Below are positions 1 to 7,083 of a stretch of 23,753 nucleotides of DNA, in pieces. The stretch comes from JAGZEG01 sp963930185 (GTDB lineage Bacteria; Actinomycetota; Coriobacteriia; Coriobacteriales; UMGS124), in the NCBI GenBank assembly GCA_963930185.1, contig CAWVLT010000005.1:1-23753 (forward strand), in the 5' to 3' direction. Numbering within the stretch: position 1 is the first letter of the stretch; each line of letters opens with the position of its first letter. The translations under genes were made by a program, and so were the position numbers. The notes under the pieces are model-generated. The model saw nothing but the letters and a program-made list of their open reading frames with translations. It had not been told where the DNA came from and ran no database searches.

Positions 1-2
1 GG

Positions 3-456
3 CGCGCCATCGCCCGCCGCGGGCCGGGCGCCCCCGAGCCGAGGCGCACCGCCCGGGGGCCGGCGGGGCGCCTGCGGCACCGCGGCAAGCGCCGCCACCG
101 CCGCGGCGAGGGGGGGGCGAAGGGGCAAGCTCCCCATCCCCCGCGAGATCCGCGGGCGGCCCGCCCTCGCCGCGACGCCCGACGGGGGGAAGGGGTTCGC
201 GGACTGGGACCGGGCGGCGAGGGAGGCGGGGGCGGGGTTCTGCTTCTGCGCCGCCCACCGCCCCCGGGAGAGGGGGGCCGTCGAGAACACCAGCGGGCTC
301 ATCCGCGAGCACCTTCCCAAGGGCACCGACTTCTCCCTCGTCACCGACGGGGAGGTCGCGGAGGCGTGCGATGGGACCAACCGCAGGCCGCGCAAGCGCC
401 TGGGCTGGCGGACTCCCCAGGAAGCCCACTACTCAGAGGCGTTGCACTTGCTCTGA
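3..456 (+). pseudogene. IS30-family transposase, C-terminal remnant (frameshifted, internally deleted)
   Basis: Reading 3-116 in frame 3 gives an IS30-like stretch (a YRAI-type segment, then RLRHRGKRRHRR). From 118 the same protein continues in frame 1 as RRGKLPIPREIRGRPA, then a segment with DGGKGFADWD, then VENTSGLIREHLPKGTDFS and RPRKRLGWRTP, ending at TGA 454-456. The frame changes across a run of eight G (110-117); one G fewer would restore it. Known IS30 transposases have about 60 residues between the RP and DNGKEF motifs, carrying the first catalytic Asp. Here that stretch is missing, and the DNGKEF motif reads DGGKGF. The last catalytic Glu (in VENT) is kept. The protein is almost certainly inactive. 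Confidence 0.8.
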
Positions 457-684
457 AAATTCAGGAACAAAATGGACGATCTCGGGACAGATGCCATCCC
501 GCAACATGCTGCCGACCCTAAGCATCGCGTCGTCCGGGTCCTCGACGCCAACAACCTCCCCGAAGTCGTCGACCCCCACGACGATGCGCCCGCCGTCACT
601 GTTCGCAAACGCGACGACGCTGCGTGCGATGCCCTCGCACACCTCGCGCTTCAGCTCCAAACGCTCGGACTCCCGCAGCACCAT
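433..684 (-). pseudogene. AlbA_2 (Schlafen-type) domain protein, 3' end lost to IS30
   Basis: The start is ATG 684-682, preceded by GGGAGG at 695-690 with 5-nt spacing. The product opens with ESERLELKREVCEG, then SVVAFANSDGGRIVVGVDD and GEVVGVEDPDD. This is the pattern of the AlbA_2 domain found at the N-terminus of putative ATP-dependent transcriptional regulators (COG2865-like) and of Schlafen-like proteins. Full-length members run to several hundred residues, but host sequence ends at 465/466 after about 73 codons. The last codons and stop (433-465) are supplied by the IS30 end. An upstream start (GTG 753) lies at or before the predicted transcription start and has no ribosome site, so it was not chosen. 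The gene is inactivated by the insertion, though its promoter region is intact. Confidence 0.7.
438..465. repeat. IS30 right terminal inverted repeat
   Basis: Reading the minus strand from 465 gives CCTGAATTTTCAGAGCAAGT followed by GCAACGCC. The left end at 23383 reads CCTGAATTTTCATTGCTAGT then GCAACGCC. The differences are confined to three internal bases. This pins the outer edge of the element and shows that 466 onward is target DNA. Confidence 0.8.
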
Positions 685-708
685 GATGGCCTCCCGGCCC
701 CGCACGTC

Positions 709-743
709 CCAGACACGCATTCCAGACACGCATTCCAGACACG
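709..743. repeat. 13-bp tandem repeat in the leader of the AlbA_2 gene
   Basis: The unit CAGACACGCATTC occurs twice exactly (710-722, 723-735), followed by a partial third copy (736-743). It lies between the predicted transcription start and the ribosome site of the AlbA_2 gene, so it would be transcribed as untranslated leader. The unit length is not a multiple of three, which fits a non-coding position. Confidence 0.75.
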
Positions 744-751
744 ACAGTATC

Positions 752-781
752 ACGATAATCGACGTATTTACGTCGTGTCAA
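752..781 (-). promoter_or_regulatory. Promoter with palindromic operator in its spacer (AlbA_2 gene)
   Basis: On the minus strand a perfect -35 TTGACA (781-776) is followed after 18 nt by TATCGT (757-752), a 4/6 match to the -10 consensus. The spacer contains the perfect dyad CGACGTAAATACGTCG (760-775: 7-bp arms, 2-bp centre). Another TACGTCG half-site lies at 788-794. An outer inverted pair, GACACGAC (738-745) and GTCGTGTC (772-779), encloses most of it. A palindrome between -35 and -10 is where a repressor would block polymerase. That role is inferred from position only. Confidence 0.5.
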
Positions 782-871
782 GAAGCATACGTCGAAAATG
801 TCCATAAGCCAGGGCCACTCGGGAGAGCGGGGTCCCGCCAGGCAGCTACCGTGACCGCCCGACATACGCAA

Positions 872-911
872 GGGGCCCCGAGCTCTGGCCAGGTGGCGAG
901 CTCGGGGCCCC
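872..911 (-). terminator. Strong hairpin downstream of the peptide-transport operon
   Basis: A perfect 13-bp stem (GGGGCCCCGAGCT at 872-884, complement at 899-911) with a 14-nt loop lies about 80 nt past the last gene of the ABC operon. There is no long T-run on either side, as with the other candidate terminators in this window. It could also serve the opposite strand. Confidence 0.6.
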
Positions 912-992
912 ACTCAACGCATCGCACAATGCATGACGCCTCTAGACACGGCACGCCCGGGCCTCCACACCCGAACGTGGGCTACCCCCGTG

Positions 993-2045
993 CTACCCGC
1001 ACAGGCTGCAGGCCACGAAGTGTCCGGGCGAGACCTCGCGCAGCGCAGGAACCTCAGCCTTGCATCCCTCGCACGCCTGGGGGCACCTCGTGTGGAAGCG
1101 GCATCCCGCGGGCACATCGAGCGGGCTGGGCAGCTCTCCCGACAGAATCACGCGCTTGGTCTGCGCCGCCAGGTTGGGGTCAGGGATCGGCATCGACGAG
1201 AGCAGGGCCTGCGTGTAGGGATGCAGGGGGTTCTCGTACAGCTCGTCCGAGGGCGCCACCTCAACAAGGCGACCTAGGTACATGACGCCGATGCGCGTGG
1301 AGATGTGGCGCACCATCGACAGGTCGTGGGCCACGAACAGATAGGTCAGCCCCAGCTCGTCCTGCAGGTCCTCGAGCATGTTGACGACCTGCGCCTGGAT
1401 GGACACGTCGAGCGCCGAGATAGGCTCGTCGCACAGAATGAAGTCGGGCTGCACCGACAGCGCGCGGGCGATGCCGATGCGCTGACGCTGGCCACCTGAG
1501 AACTCGTAAGCGAACTTGTTCATGTCGTCGGGGTGCAGTGAGACGCGGCGCAGGATCTCCACCACCCGGTCGTCTATCTCGTCGGCCGAGAGGCGCTGGC
1601 CCACGCACATGGGCTCGGCGATGATCTCGCGCACGTTCATATGCGGGTCGAGCGACAGGTAGGGATCCTGGAACACGATCTGCATCCTGCGGTGGATGTC
1701 GACGAGCGCCTTGCCCTTCGCGTCGGTGATGTCCTCGCCGTCGAAGGTCACCCTACCCGCCGTTGGGTGGTACATGCGGATGAGGGTGCGGCCCAGCGTG
1801 GACTTGCCGCAGCCCGACTCGCCCACCAGGCCAAACGTCTCGCCCTTGTGGATCTCCAGGTCAACGCCGTCGACAGCCTTGACCACCTGCTTGGTGCGTC
1901 CGAAGAAGTTGCGCACCGGGAAGTGCTTGCACAGGCCCTCGGCCTTGAGGATCACCGGGCTTGTGGACGTGTCGATCCCGTCGGCGCCGCGCCTGTGGCA
2001 CGGGGCCGGCGGGGCCGTGTAGGTCTTCTCATCGCTCATGCTCAC
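993..2045 (-). CDS. oppF: Peptide ABC transporter ATP-binding protein (OppF/DppF type)
   Basis: This is one of the two cytoplasmic ATPases that power peptide uptake through the adjacent permeases. Visible motifs in 350 residues are Walker A GESGCGKST (about 75-83), Q-loop FQDP (about 125-128), signature SGGQ (183-186), Walker B ILCDEP (203-208) and the H-loop His in VAHD (240). A C-terminal oligopeptide-transporter extension carries the clustered cysteines C-x5-C-x3-C-x2-C (about 315-328) typical of OppD/OppF proteins. The GTG start at 2045 overlaps the stop of the upstream ATPase gene (GTGA), which indicates translational coupling. ATG at 2039 has better spacing from the GGAGG at 2054-2050 and could be the true start. 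This is the last gene of the operon, before the hairpin at 872-911. Peptide specificity cannot be read from it. Confidence 0.93.
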   Translation of the reverse strand: MSMSDEKTYTAPPAPCHRRGADGIDTSTSPVILKAEGLCKHFPVRNFFGRTKQVVKAVDGVDLEIHKGETFGLVGESGCGKSTLGRTLIRMYHPTAGRVTFDGEDITDAKGKALVDIHRRMQIVFQDPYLSLDPHMNVREIIAEPMCVGQRLSADEIDDRVVEILRRVSLHPDDMNKFAYEFSGGQRQRIGIARALSVQPDFILCDEPISALDVSIQAQVVNMLEDLQDELGLTYLFVAHDLSMVRHISTRIGVMYLGRLVEVAPSDELYENPLHPYTQALLSSMPIPDPNLAAQTKRVILSGELPSPLDVPAGCRFHTRCPQACEGCKAEVPALREVSPGHFVACSLCG

Positions 2046-3109
2046 TCAGCCTCCCCTCGCTGGCCCTGCCGCGCGTCAAGCTCCTCGGACGTGAAAACGC
2101 AGCGCGCCCTCTGGCCACTCTCGTAGGACTTCCACGCCGGGATGGCCTCGCGGCACCTCTCGCACGCAAACTCGCAGCGCTCGGCGAACGGGCAGCCTGA
2201 AGGCGGGTTCACCAGCGAGGGGGCGGAGCCGGGGATCGCCACGAGCCGACCGCAGTCGCGGCCGCGCGGGTTGGGGATGGCGCCGAGCAGCGCACGGGTA
2301 TAGGGATGGCGCGGGCTATAGAAGATCTGGTCGACCGTTCCGTACTCCATCACCAGGCCGCCGTACATGACCGCGATACGGTTGCACAGGCTCGCCACCA
2401 CGCCCAGGTCATGGGTGATGAGCACGACGCTCATGCCCTCCTCCTCGCGCAGGCGGCGCAGAAGGTCGAGGATCTGGGCCTGTATGGTCACGTCCAGGGC
2501 CGTGGTCGGCTCGTCGGCGATGAGCAGGCGCGGCTTGCAGCACAGCGCCATGGCGATGAGCACCCTCTGGCGCATGCCGCCCGAGAACTCGTGCGGGTAC
2601 TGCTTAAGGCGCATCTGCGGCGAGGGGATGCCCACCTGGCCGAGCACGCGCACGGCCTCATCGTCGGCCTCCTTGCCCGTGAGGCCGCGATGGCGCTTGA
2701 GCACCTCGCGCAGGTGCGAGCCTATGGTCTGCAGCGGGTCGAGCGAGGTCATGGGATCCTGGAAGATCATTGCCATCTGCTTGCCGCACATGGCGCGGCG
2801 CTGGTCGGCATCCATGCCCAGCAGGTCCTGGCCGTCGAAGACAAGCTCGTCGGCCTCCACGTCGGCGTTCTTGGGCAGCAGGTCCATGACCGACTTCATG
2901 GTCACGCTTTTGCCCGAGCCCGACTCGCCCACCACGGCGAGGAAGTCGCCGTCGTACACGGTCAGGTCCACGCCGCGCACGGCCTGGACGAGCTGGCGGT
3001 GGGAGTGGAACGTGGTGCGCAGGTTGCCGACGCGCAGAAGCTCCTGCGGGGAGCCGGCCGCGGCAGCGCCGGCGGGCACGCCGGCACGAGCATCAGTCTC
3101 GCGCTCCAT
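2042..3109 (-). CDS. oppD: Peptide ABC transporter ATP-binding protein (OppD/DppD type)
   Basis: This is the second ATPase of the importer, 355 residues long. It shows Walker A GESGSGKS (61-68), Q-loop FQDP, signature SGGM followed by RQR (176-182), Walker B IADEPT (197-202) and the H-loop in THD (His 233). The C-terminal part carries the NPPSGCPFAERC segment and further cysteines near residues 306-319, the conserved cluster of this subfamily. Its ATG shares one base with the TAA stop of the upstream permease gene (TAATG at 3111-3107), and its TGA overlaps the start of the next ATPase. The five genes therefore look translationally coupled from the first permease onward. The first 20 residues are Ala/Gly-rich and precede the domain. 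Confidence 0.93.
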   Translation of the reverse strand: MERETDARAGVPAGAAAAGSPQELLRVGNLRTTFHSHRQLVQAVRGVDLTVYDGDFLAVVGESGSGKSVTMKSVMDLLPKNADVEADELVFDGQDLLGMDADQRRAMCGKQMAMIFQDPMTSLDPLQTIGSHLREVLKRHRGLTGKEADDEAVRVLGQVGIPSPQMRLKQYPHEFSGGMRQRVLIAMALCCKPRLLIADEPTTALDVTIQAQILDLLRRLREEEGMSVVLITHDLGVVASLCNRIAVMYGGLVMEYGTVDQIFYSPRHPYTRALLGAIPNPRGRDCGRLVAIPGSAPSLVNPPSGCPFAERCEFACERCREAIPAWKSYESGQRARCVFTSEELDARQGQRGEAE

Positions 3110-4023
3110 TAGTCATCACCCCTCTCGCCGCTCATGACCTGCGGGTCGGCAAAGACGCGCAGGATGTTGCCCAGCTTGTTGAACGCAAAGATCACGATGA
3201 CGATCATGAGGCCGGGGATGAGCGCCATCATGATGTTGCTCTGCATCGTGGCCTGGGCCGCCTGCAGCAGGCTACCCCACGAGGAGTCGGGCTGCTGGAT
3301 GCCCACGCCCAGAAACGACAGCGAAGACTCGGTCATGATCGCGCTGGCAAGCGAGGTGGTGGAGGCCGTCAGGATCGTGGGCAGCGCCGAGGGCACGATG
3401 TGGCGCACAATCACCGAGAAGGTGGAGACGCCGCAGAGCTGGGCATACTGCACGAAGTCGCGCTCCTTGATCGACTGGGTCTCGGCGCGCACGATGCGCG
3501 AGATCTCCATCCAGGAGAACAGGCCGATGACCAGGATGATCGAGCCGATGCCCTGCCCCATGAACAGGGCGAGCACCGTCACGAGCACCAGCCACGGGAT
3601 CGACGACAGGATGTCGACGATGCGCATGAGGATGGCGTCGACGATACCACCCATCAGGCCGGCGACCGTGCCCACCAGAATGCCGATGACCAGGCTCGTG
3701 AGCATGGCGAGCACGCCGACGAGCAGTGACACGCGGCCGCCGTAGAGCACGCGCGCCAGGTAGTCGCGGCCGTAGTCGTCAGTGCCGAAGATGTGCTGCC
3801 ACGACGGAGCGGCGTAGCGGTTCGCCAGGTCGGTGGCGTTGGGGTCGATCGGCAGAAGCGGCGCGATGACGCACGCCACGATGATGATGAGCAGCAGGGT
3901 GAGGCTCACGATGGCGGACTTGTCGCGCTTGAACGTGAGCCAGGCCGCCTCGAGGCGGATGTTGCGGCGCTTGGGACGCGCCACGGGCGCCGCCTGCGCC
4001 GTGGGGGTTGCGGCTTGTGCCAT
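3109..4023 (-). CDS. oppC: Peptide ABC transporter permease (OppC/DppC type)
   Basis: This is the inner-membrane permease subunit of the peptide importer, 304 residues. A cytoplasmic N-terminus rich in Ala, Pro and Arg is followed by the first membrane helix (about 38-57). The DDYGRDYLARVLYGGRVSL segment is typical of OppC. Further membrane helices follow, and the EAA loop that contacts the ATPases lies at about 173-211 (EISRIVRAETQSIKERDF, then a GVS segment). The start is ATG 4023, which overlaps the upstream stop as TAATG and is preceded by GGGAGGTG. The open frame continues upstream, but only as an out-of-frame shadow of the previous gene. Confidence 0.92.
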   Translation of the reverse strand: MAQAATPTAQAAPVARPKRRNIRLEAAWLTFKRDKSAIVSLTLLLIIIVACVIAPLLPIDPNATDLANRYAAPSWQHIFGTDDYGRDYLARVLYGGRVSLLVGVLAMLTSLVIGILVGTVAGLMGGIVDAILMRIVDILSSIPWLVLVTVLALFMGQGIGSIILVIGLFSWMEISRIVRAETQSIKERDFVQYAQLCGVSTFSVIVRHIVPSALPTILTASTTSLASAIMTESSLSFLGVGIQQPDSSWGSLLQAAQATMQSNIMMALIPGLMIVIVIFAFNKLGNILRVFADPQVMSGERGDD

Positions 4024-4979
4024 TAGCGAGCACCTCCCTGACGGACGCGGGGGTCGATGATGGCGCACAGCACGTCGGCCAGCAGGTTGCCCAGCACGAC
4101 GAGCGTGGAGGACAGCACGAGCACCGCCATGACGATGGGATAGTCCATTGACTTGATGGCCGTCATGAAGTACGGGCCGACGCCCGGCCACGAAAAGATG
4201 GTCTCGGTGATGATGGCACCGGTGACCAGCAGCGGCATGGCCATGCCCAGGCGCGTCACGACGGGCACCAGGACGTTGCGGCACACGTGCCTGAACATGA
4301 TCTGCACGCGCTTGGCGCCAAAGGCCTGCTGGACCTGCACGTAGTCCTGCGTCATCTGCGTGATGGTGGAGCTGCGCACGTAGCGCAGGTTGTCGGGCAG
4401 AAAGGCCACGGTGAGCGTCACGAACGGCAGGATGTAGTGGCGCGCGATGTCAAGGGCGCTGCCGTCGCCCACCGTCTGCATGCCCACGATGGGCAGAAGC
4501 CCCAGCCAGTACCCAAAGACAAAGATGAGCAGCATCGAGAACCAAAACGTCGGCACCGAGATGCCGATCGAGGCGATGCCGTCGATGATCTTGTCGGCGC
4601 GGCTGCCGTGGTGCGAGCCGGCGACGATGCCCAGCACGATGGCGAGCACGTACGCCGTGAGGTAGGCCGGCAGCACCAGCATAATCGTGTGGGGCAGGCG
4701 GGCCATGAGCTGCGCCGCCACGCTGTCCTTGGTGGTGATGGAGTAGCCGAAGTCAAACGAGAGGATCTGCTTGAGCCAGGCGAAGTACTGCACCCACAGC
4801 GGGTCGTTGTAGCCGTAACGCTCGCGCAGCGCCTCGATCTGATCGGGAGTCATGCGCGGGTTGATCATCGTGTCGATGGCGTCGTAGGGCGCCAGCTGCA
4901 TCAGCAGAAACACCAGGACGCTGATGATCAGCAGGACCGGGATGGCCACGAGGATGCGCTTCAGGATGAACTTGGCCAC
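4023..4979 (-). CDS. oppB: Peptide ABC transporter permease (OppB/DppB type)
   Basis: This is the first permease subunit, 318 residues from the GTG at 4979. That start places FILKRILVAIPVLLIISVLV immediately at the N-terminus, as is usual for OppB. It is preceded by GGAGGGAG about 8 nt upstream. A longer open frame reaching 5066 would add residues without homology. It shows the RYGYNDPLWVQYFAWLK segment typical of OppB after the first helix, five further membrane segments, and an EAA loop (YVRSSTITQMTQDYVQ, then a GAKRVQIMFRHV segment). The C-terminus ends in IIDPRVR, also typical. It lies 121 nt after the binding-protein gene, with a hairpin in the gap. Confidence 0.9.
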   Translation of the reverse strand: MAKFILKRILVAIPVLLIISVLVFLLMQLAPYDAIDTMINPRMTPDQIEALRERYGYNDPLWVQYFAWLKQILSFDFGYSITTKDSVAAQLMARLPHTIMLVLPAYLTAYVLAIVLGIVAGSHHGSRADKIIDGIASIGISVPTFWFSMLLIFVFGYWLGLLPIVGMQTVGDGSALDIARHYILPFVTLTVAFLPDNLRYVRSSTITQMTQDYVQVQQAFGAKRVQIMFRHVCRNVLVPVVTRLGMAMPLLVTGAIITETIFSWPGVGPYFMTAIKSMDYPIVMAVLVLSSTLVVLGNLLADVLCAIIDPRVRQGGAR

Positions 4980-5039
4980 GGTGCGTTCTCCCTCCCTCTT
5001 CTTTTTGGTCGAATTCCCACAGGACGTACTACACGCGAG

Positions 5040-5070
5040 CGGGGTACCCGCCGCAAGCGCGGGCACCCCG
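5040..5070 (-). terminator. Hairpin between the binding-protein and permease genes (attenuator or mRNA stabiliser)
   Basis: CGGGGTACCCGC (5040-5051) pairs with GCGGGCACCCCG (5059-5070) through 12 positions, one of them not Watson-Crick. It lies 30 nt past the stop of the binding-protein gene and has no T-run. In ABC operons such a hairpin commonly lets the binding protein be made in excess over the permeases. That role is inferred here from position. Confidence 0.5.
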
Positions 5071-5100
5071 TCCGATGCGCCGAAGTTCAGGCCGCGCAGG

Positions 5101-6762
5101 CTACTCCGTCATGTCGAGCTTCGAGAGATCCTCGAACGTGTAGACGGGCACCAGCCCGGCGTCCTCGATGTTGGTGACGTTGGCGGTGGTGACGAGCAGG
5201 CGCTTGTTGGAGTACAGCGGGTAGAACGCGCCGGTGTCCTGCAGCACCTGCTGCAGCTGCAGGTAGATCTCCTTGCGCGCGTCGACGTCGGTCTCGGAGC
5301 GACCCTGGGCGAACAGGTCGTCGATCTCGCCGTACTGGTCGGCGGTGTAGTGCATGTAGTTCGCCGAGCCGTCGGTGGTGAACAGCGCCGAGAACGTGTC
5401 GGGGTCGATGCCCATGATATAGCCGCCGAAGTACATGTCGTAGTCGTTGTCGGCCTCGTACATGGCGGTCGAGAGCGCGGTGGAGTCCACGCCCTTGAGC
5501 TCCAGGTTGATGCCGGCGGCCTTGGCCTGCTCCTGCATCATGACCGCGGCGGCCTGCTGCAGGGTGTCGGAGCCGGAGTAGCCCAGCGTCAGGGTGAGGT
5601 TGCTCACGCCGGCCTCCTCCAGCAGGCTCTTGGCCTTCTCGACGTCCTGGTCGTAGGCCTCGACGTCCTCCTTGGCGGCGGCGTACTGGTTGTTCGGGGG
5701 CAGGAAGCTCCACGGTAGCTCGTAGTACTCGCTCGACAGGCAGGCGGCGTCGGCGATGGCGGTCTTGTCGAAGCAGTACAGCACGGCCTTGCGCACGCGC
5801 TCGTCGGCCACGGCCTCGCGCGCGCAGTTGAAGCACATGTAGGCAACGCGGCCCTCGTCATAGGGGGTCACGACGAGGTTATTGCCCTCGATGTTCATCT
5901 GCTGGATCTGGTTGGCGGTGCCGATCCAGGCGTTGACCTCGCCGGCCTGGATGGCCGTCATGCCGGTGTTCTCGTTGGTGATGATCTGGAACACCACGTT
6001 GCCGATGTTGGGCGCGCCCAGGAAGTAGTCGGGGTTGGCCTCGAAGTTGAGGTACTGGCCGGGCAGGTATTCGAGCAGCTTGTAGGGGCCGCTGCCCACG
6101 GGGTTGTCCACCGTGTCGTCGTTCTCGAAGTCGGTGACCTCGCCGTAGACGCTGCGCGGCATGATCATGTTGCCACCGAGCATCTCGATGGCGCCAGCGT
6201 TGAGGAACGGGAAGGTGGCCGTGAAGGTGTGCTCGTCGATCTCCTCGAACTCCACCTTGCCCTGGTCGCCGTAGTTGAGGTAGGACTGCTGGTTGGCGCC
6301 GTCGGTGTCGCGCATCGTCTCGAGCGAGAAGATGCAGTCGTCGGCCGTCACGGGGTCGCCGTTGATGAACGTGGCGTCCTCGCGCAGGTGGATGGTGAAG
6401 GTGAGGTGATCCTCGGACTCCTCGTAGCTCTCCGCCAGGAAGTACTTGATGCCGTCGGCGTTGTACTGGAACAGCGGCGAGAAGATGAGCTTGAGGGTCA
6501 TGAGGCCAAAGCGGTCGCTCGTGGTGATGGGGTTGGGCGAGACGCTCGGGTCGCCGGCGATGGCGTAGCGGAACGTCTTGCCGCCCGAGGTGGTCTCGGC
6601 CGGGGCGTCGGTCGTGGCCGCCTCGGTGGCGCCGTCGTCGGTCGTCTCGGCGGTGTCGCTGCCGTTGCAGCCCGTGAGCGCCAGCCCGGCCAGGGCGGCG
6701 GTGCCACCCGCAAGGGCCAAGAACGAGCGACGAGTCAGCTTCTGGCTGTTCGACTTCTCCAT
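5101..6762 (-). CDS. oppA: Peptide-binding lipoprotein of ABC transporter (SBP family 5)
   Basis: This is the extracellular substrate-binding protein that delivers peptides to the permease pair, 553 residues. The N-terminus has a twin-arginine-like TRRSFLALAGG segment, a hydrophobic stretch and a lipobox LTGC with the lipidated Cys at 32. An acidic, Thr/Ala-rich linker (about 33-60) follows. The mature part shows the family-5 pattern, including FTIHLREDATFINGDPVTAD near residues 125-145 and a C-terminal SALFTTDGSANYMHYTADQY segment. The length fits the family. AGGAGAG precedes the ATG at 6762. It is the first gene of the operon. Peptide binding is inferred from family and neighbours; nickel or heme uptake by this family is also known. 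Confidence 0.9.
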   Translation of the reverse strand: MEKSNSQKLTRRSFLALAGGTAALAGLALTGCNGSDTAETTDDGATEAATTDAPAETTSGGKTFRYAIAGDPSVSPNPITTSDRFGLMTLKLIFSPLFQYNADGIKYFLAESYEESEDHLTFTIHLREDATFINGDPVTADDCIFSLETMRDTDGANQQSYLNYGDQGKVEFEEIDEHTFTATFPFLNAGAIEMLGGNMIMPRSVYGEVTDFENDDTVDNPVGSGPYKLLEYLPGQYLNFEANPDYFLGAPNIGNVVFQIITNENTGMTAIQAGEVNAWIGTANQIQQMNIEGNNLVVTPYDEGRVAYMCFNCAREAVADERVRKAVLYCFDKTAIADAACLSSEYYELPWSFLPPNNQYAAAKEDVEAYDQDVEKAKSLLEEAGVSNLTLTLGYSGSDTLQQAAAVMMQEQAKAAGINLELKGVDSTALSTAMYEADNDYDMYFGGYIMGIDPDTFSALFTTDGSANYMHYTADQYGEIDDLFAQGRSETDVDARKEIYLQLQQVLQDTGAFYPLYSNKRLLVTTANVTNIEDAGLVPVYTFEDLSKLDMTE

Positions 6763-6838
6763 ACTGTGCTCTCCTCTGTCGTGGAGGGCCCGTCTTGGGT
6801 GGGCCCCCTCGTACTCATACCTGCATTCGGTAGATTAT

Positions 6839-6864
6839 GCGCCATGGCGCGCGCGTCATGGCGC
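6839..6864 (-). promoter_or_regulatory. Direct-repeat/palindrome site upstream of oppA
   Basis: On the minus strand GCGCCATG occurs at 6864-6857 and again at 6850-6843. The second copy is part of the perfect 12-bp palindrome GCGCCATGGCGC (6850-6839). The pair covers the -35 region of the only visible -10-like sequence (CATAAT, 6839-6834). An activator or repressor site is plausible, but no known regulator motif was recognised. Confidence 0.35.
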
Positions 6865-7041
6865 ACGAGCCGGACGAGCGGCCTAATTTGGGTTGTAACA
6901 GACATCATGTGCCCCTGCAGGGCAGATTGCCTCGCGAAACAGAGGCGAAACGACAATATCATCCCACGTCCTCACGGCCCCTGCGGGCGCGACGGGCACC
7001 CAGTCCCGGCCCGCCCCGCCACCCGCGGCCCGCCCGCAATC

Positions 7042-7062
7042 GCCGCCCGGCGCCAGGGCGGC
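7042..7062 (-). terminator. Hairpin downstream of the first LuxR gene
   Basis: GCCGCCC (7042-7048) and GGGCGGC (7056-7062) form a perfect 7-bp stem with a 7-nt loop, starting 21 nt past the LuxR stop codon. There is no T-run. Very high local G+C makes chance pairing more likely than for the other hairpins. Confidence 0.4.
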
Positions 7063-7083
7063 CGTCCCCCGGCAAGGGCGACG

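Larger units (their letters stand above)
1..465 (+). mobile_element. IS30-family insertion sequence, right-hand (3') part
   Basis: This is the 3' portion of an IS30-family element that enters from outside the window. It ends at an inverted repeat (438-465) whose reverse complement matches the left end at 23383-23410 in about 25 of 28 positions; both begin CCTGAATTTTCA and share GTGCAACGCC. The transposase stop codon (454-456) lies inside the repeat, a compact arrangement usual for this family. The element is more G+C-rich than the genes beside it. Immediately outside its end (466 onward) it interrupts an AlbA_2-domain gene on the other strand. Because only one end is visible, a target duplication cannot be checked. 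Confidence 0.8.
6763..7083. other. Intergenic region upstream of the peptide operon
   Basis: This is 321 nt between a LuxR gene and the binding-protein gene, both on the minus strand. It holds the promoter region of the peptide operon and, near its upstream end, the candidate terminator of the LuxR gene. On the minus strand a -10-like CATAAT (6839-6834) sits about 72 nt before the start codon, with no convincing -35. A GC-rich near-dyad (GAGGGCCC at 6784-6791, GGGCCCCCTC at 6801-6810) lies in the leader. No gene was recognised in it. Confidence 0.5.

Noticed and set aside
371..1285. Long plus-strand open frame of 304 codons over the AlbA_2 gene and the end of the ABC operon
   Set aside because: It lies antisense to recognisable genes, is rich in Arg/Pro/Ala as expected from G+C-rich shadows, and crosses the IS30 boundary.
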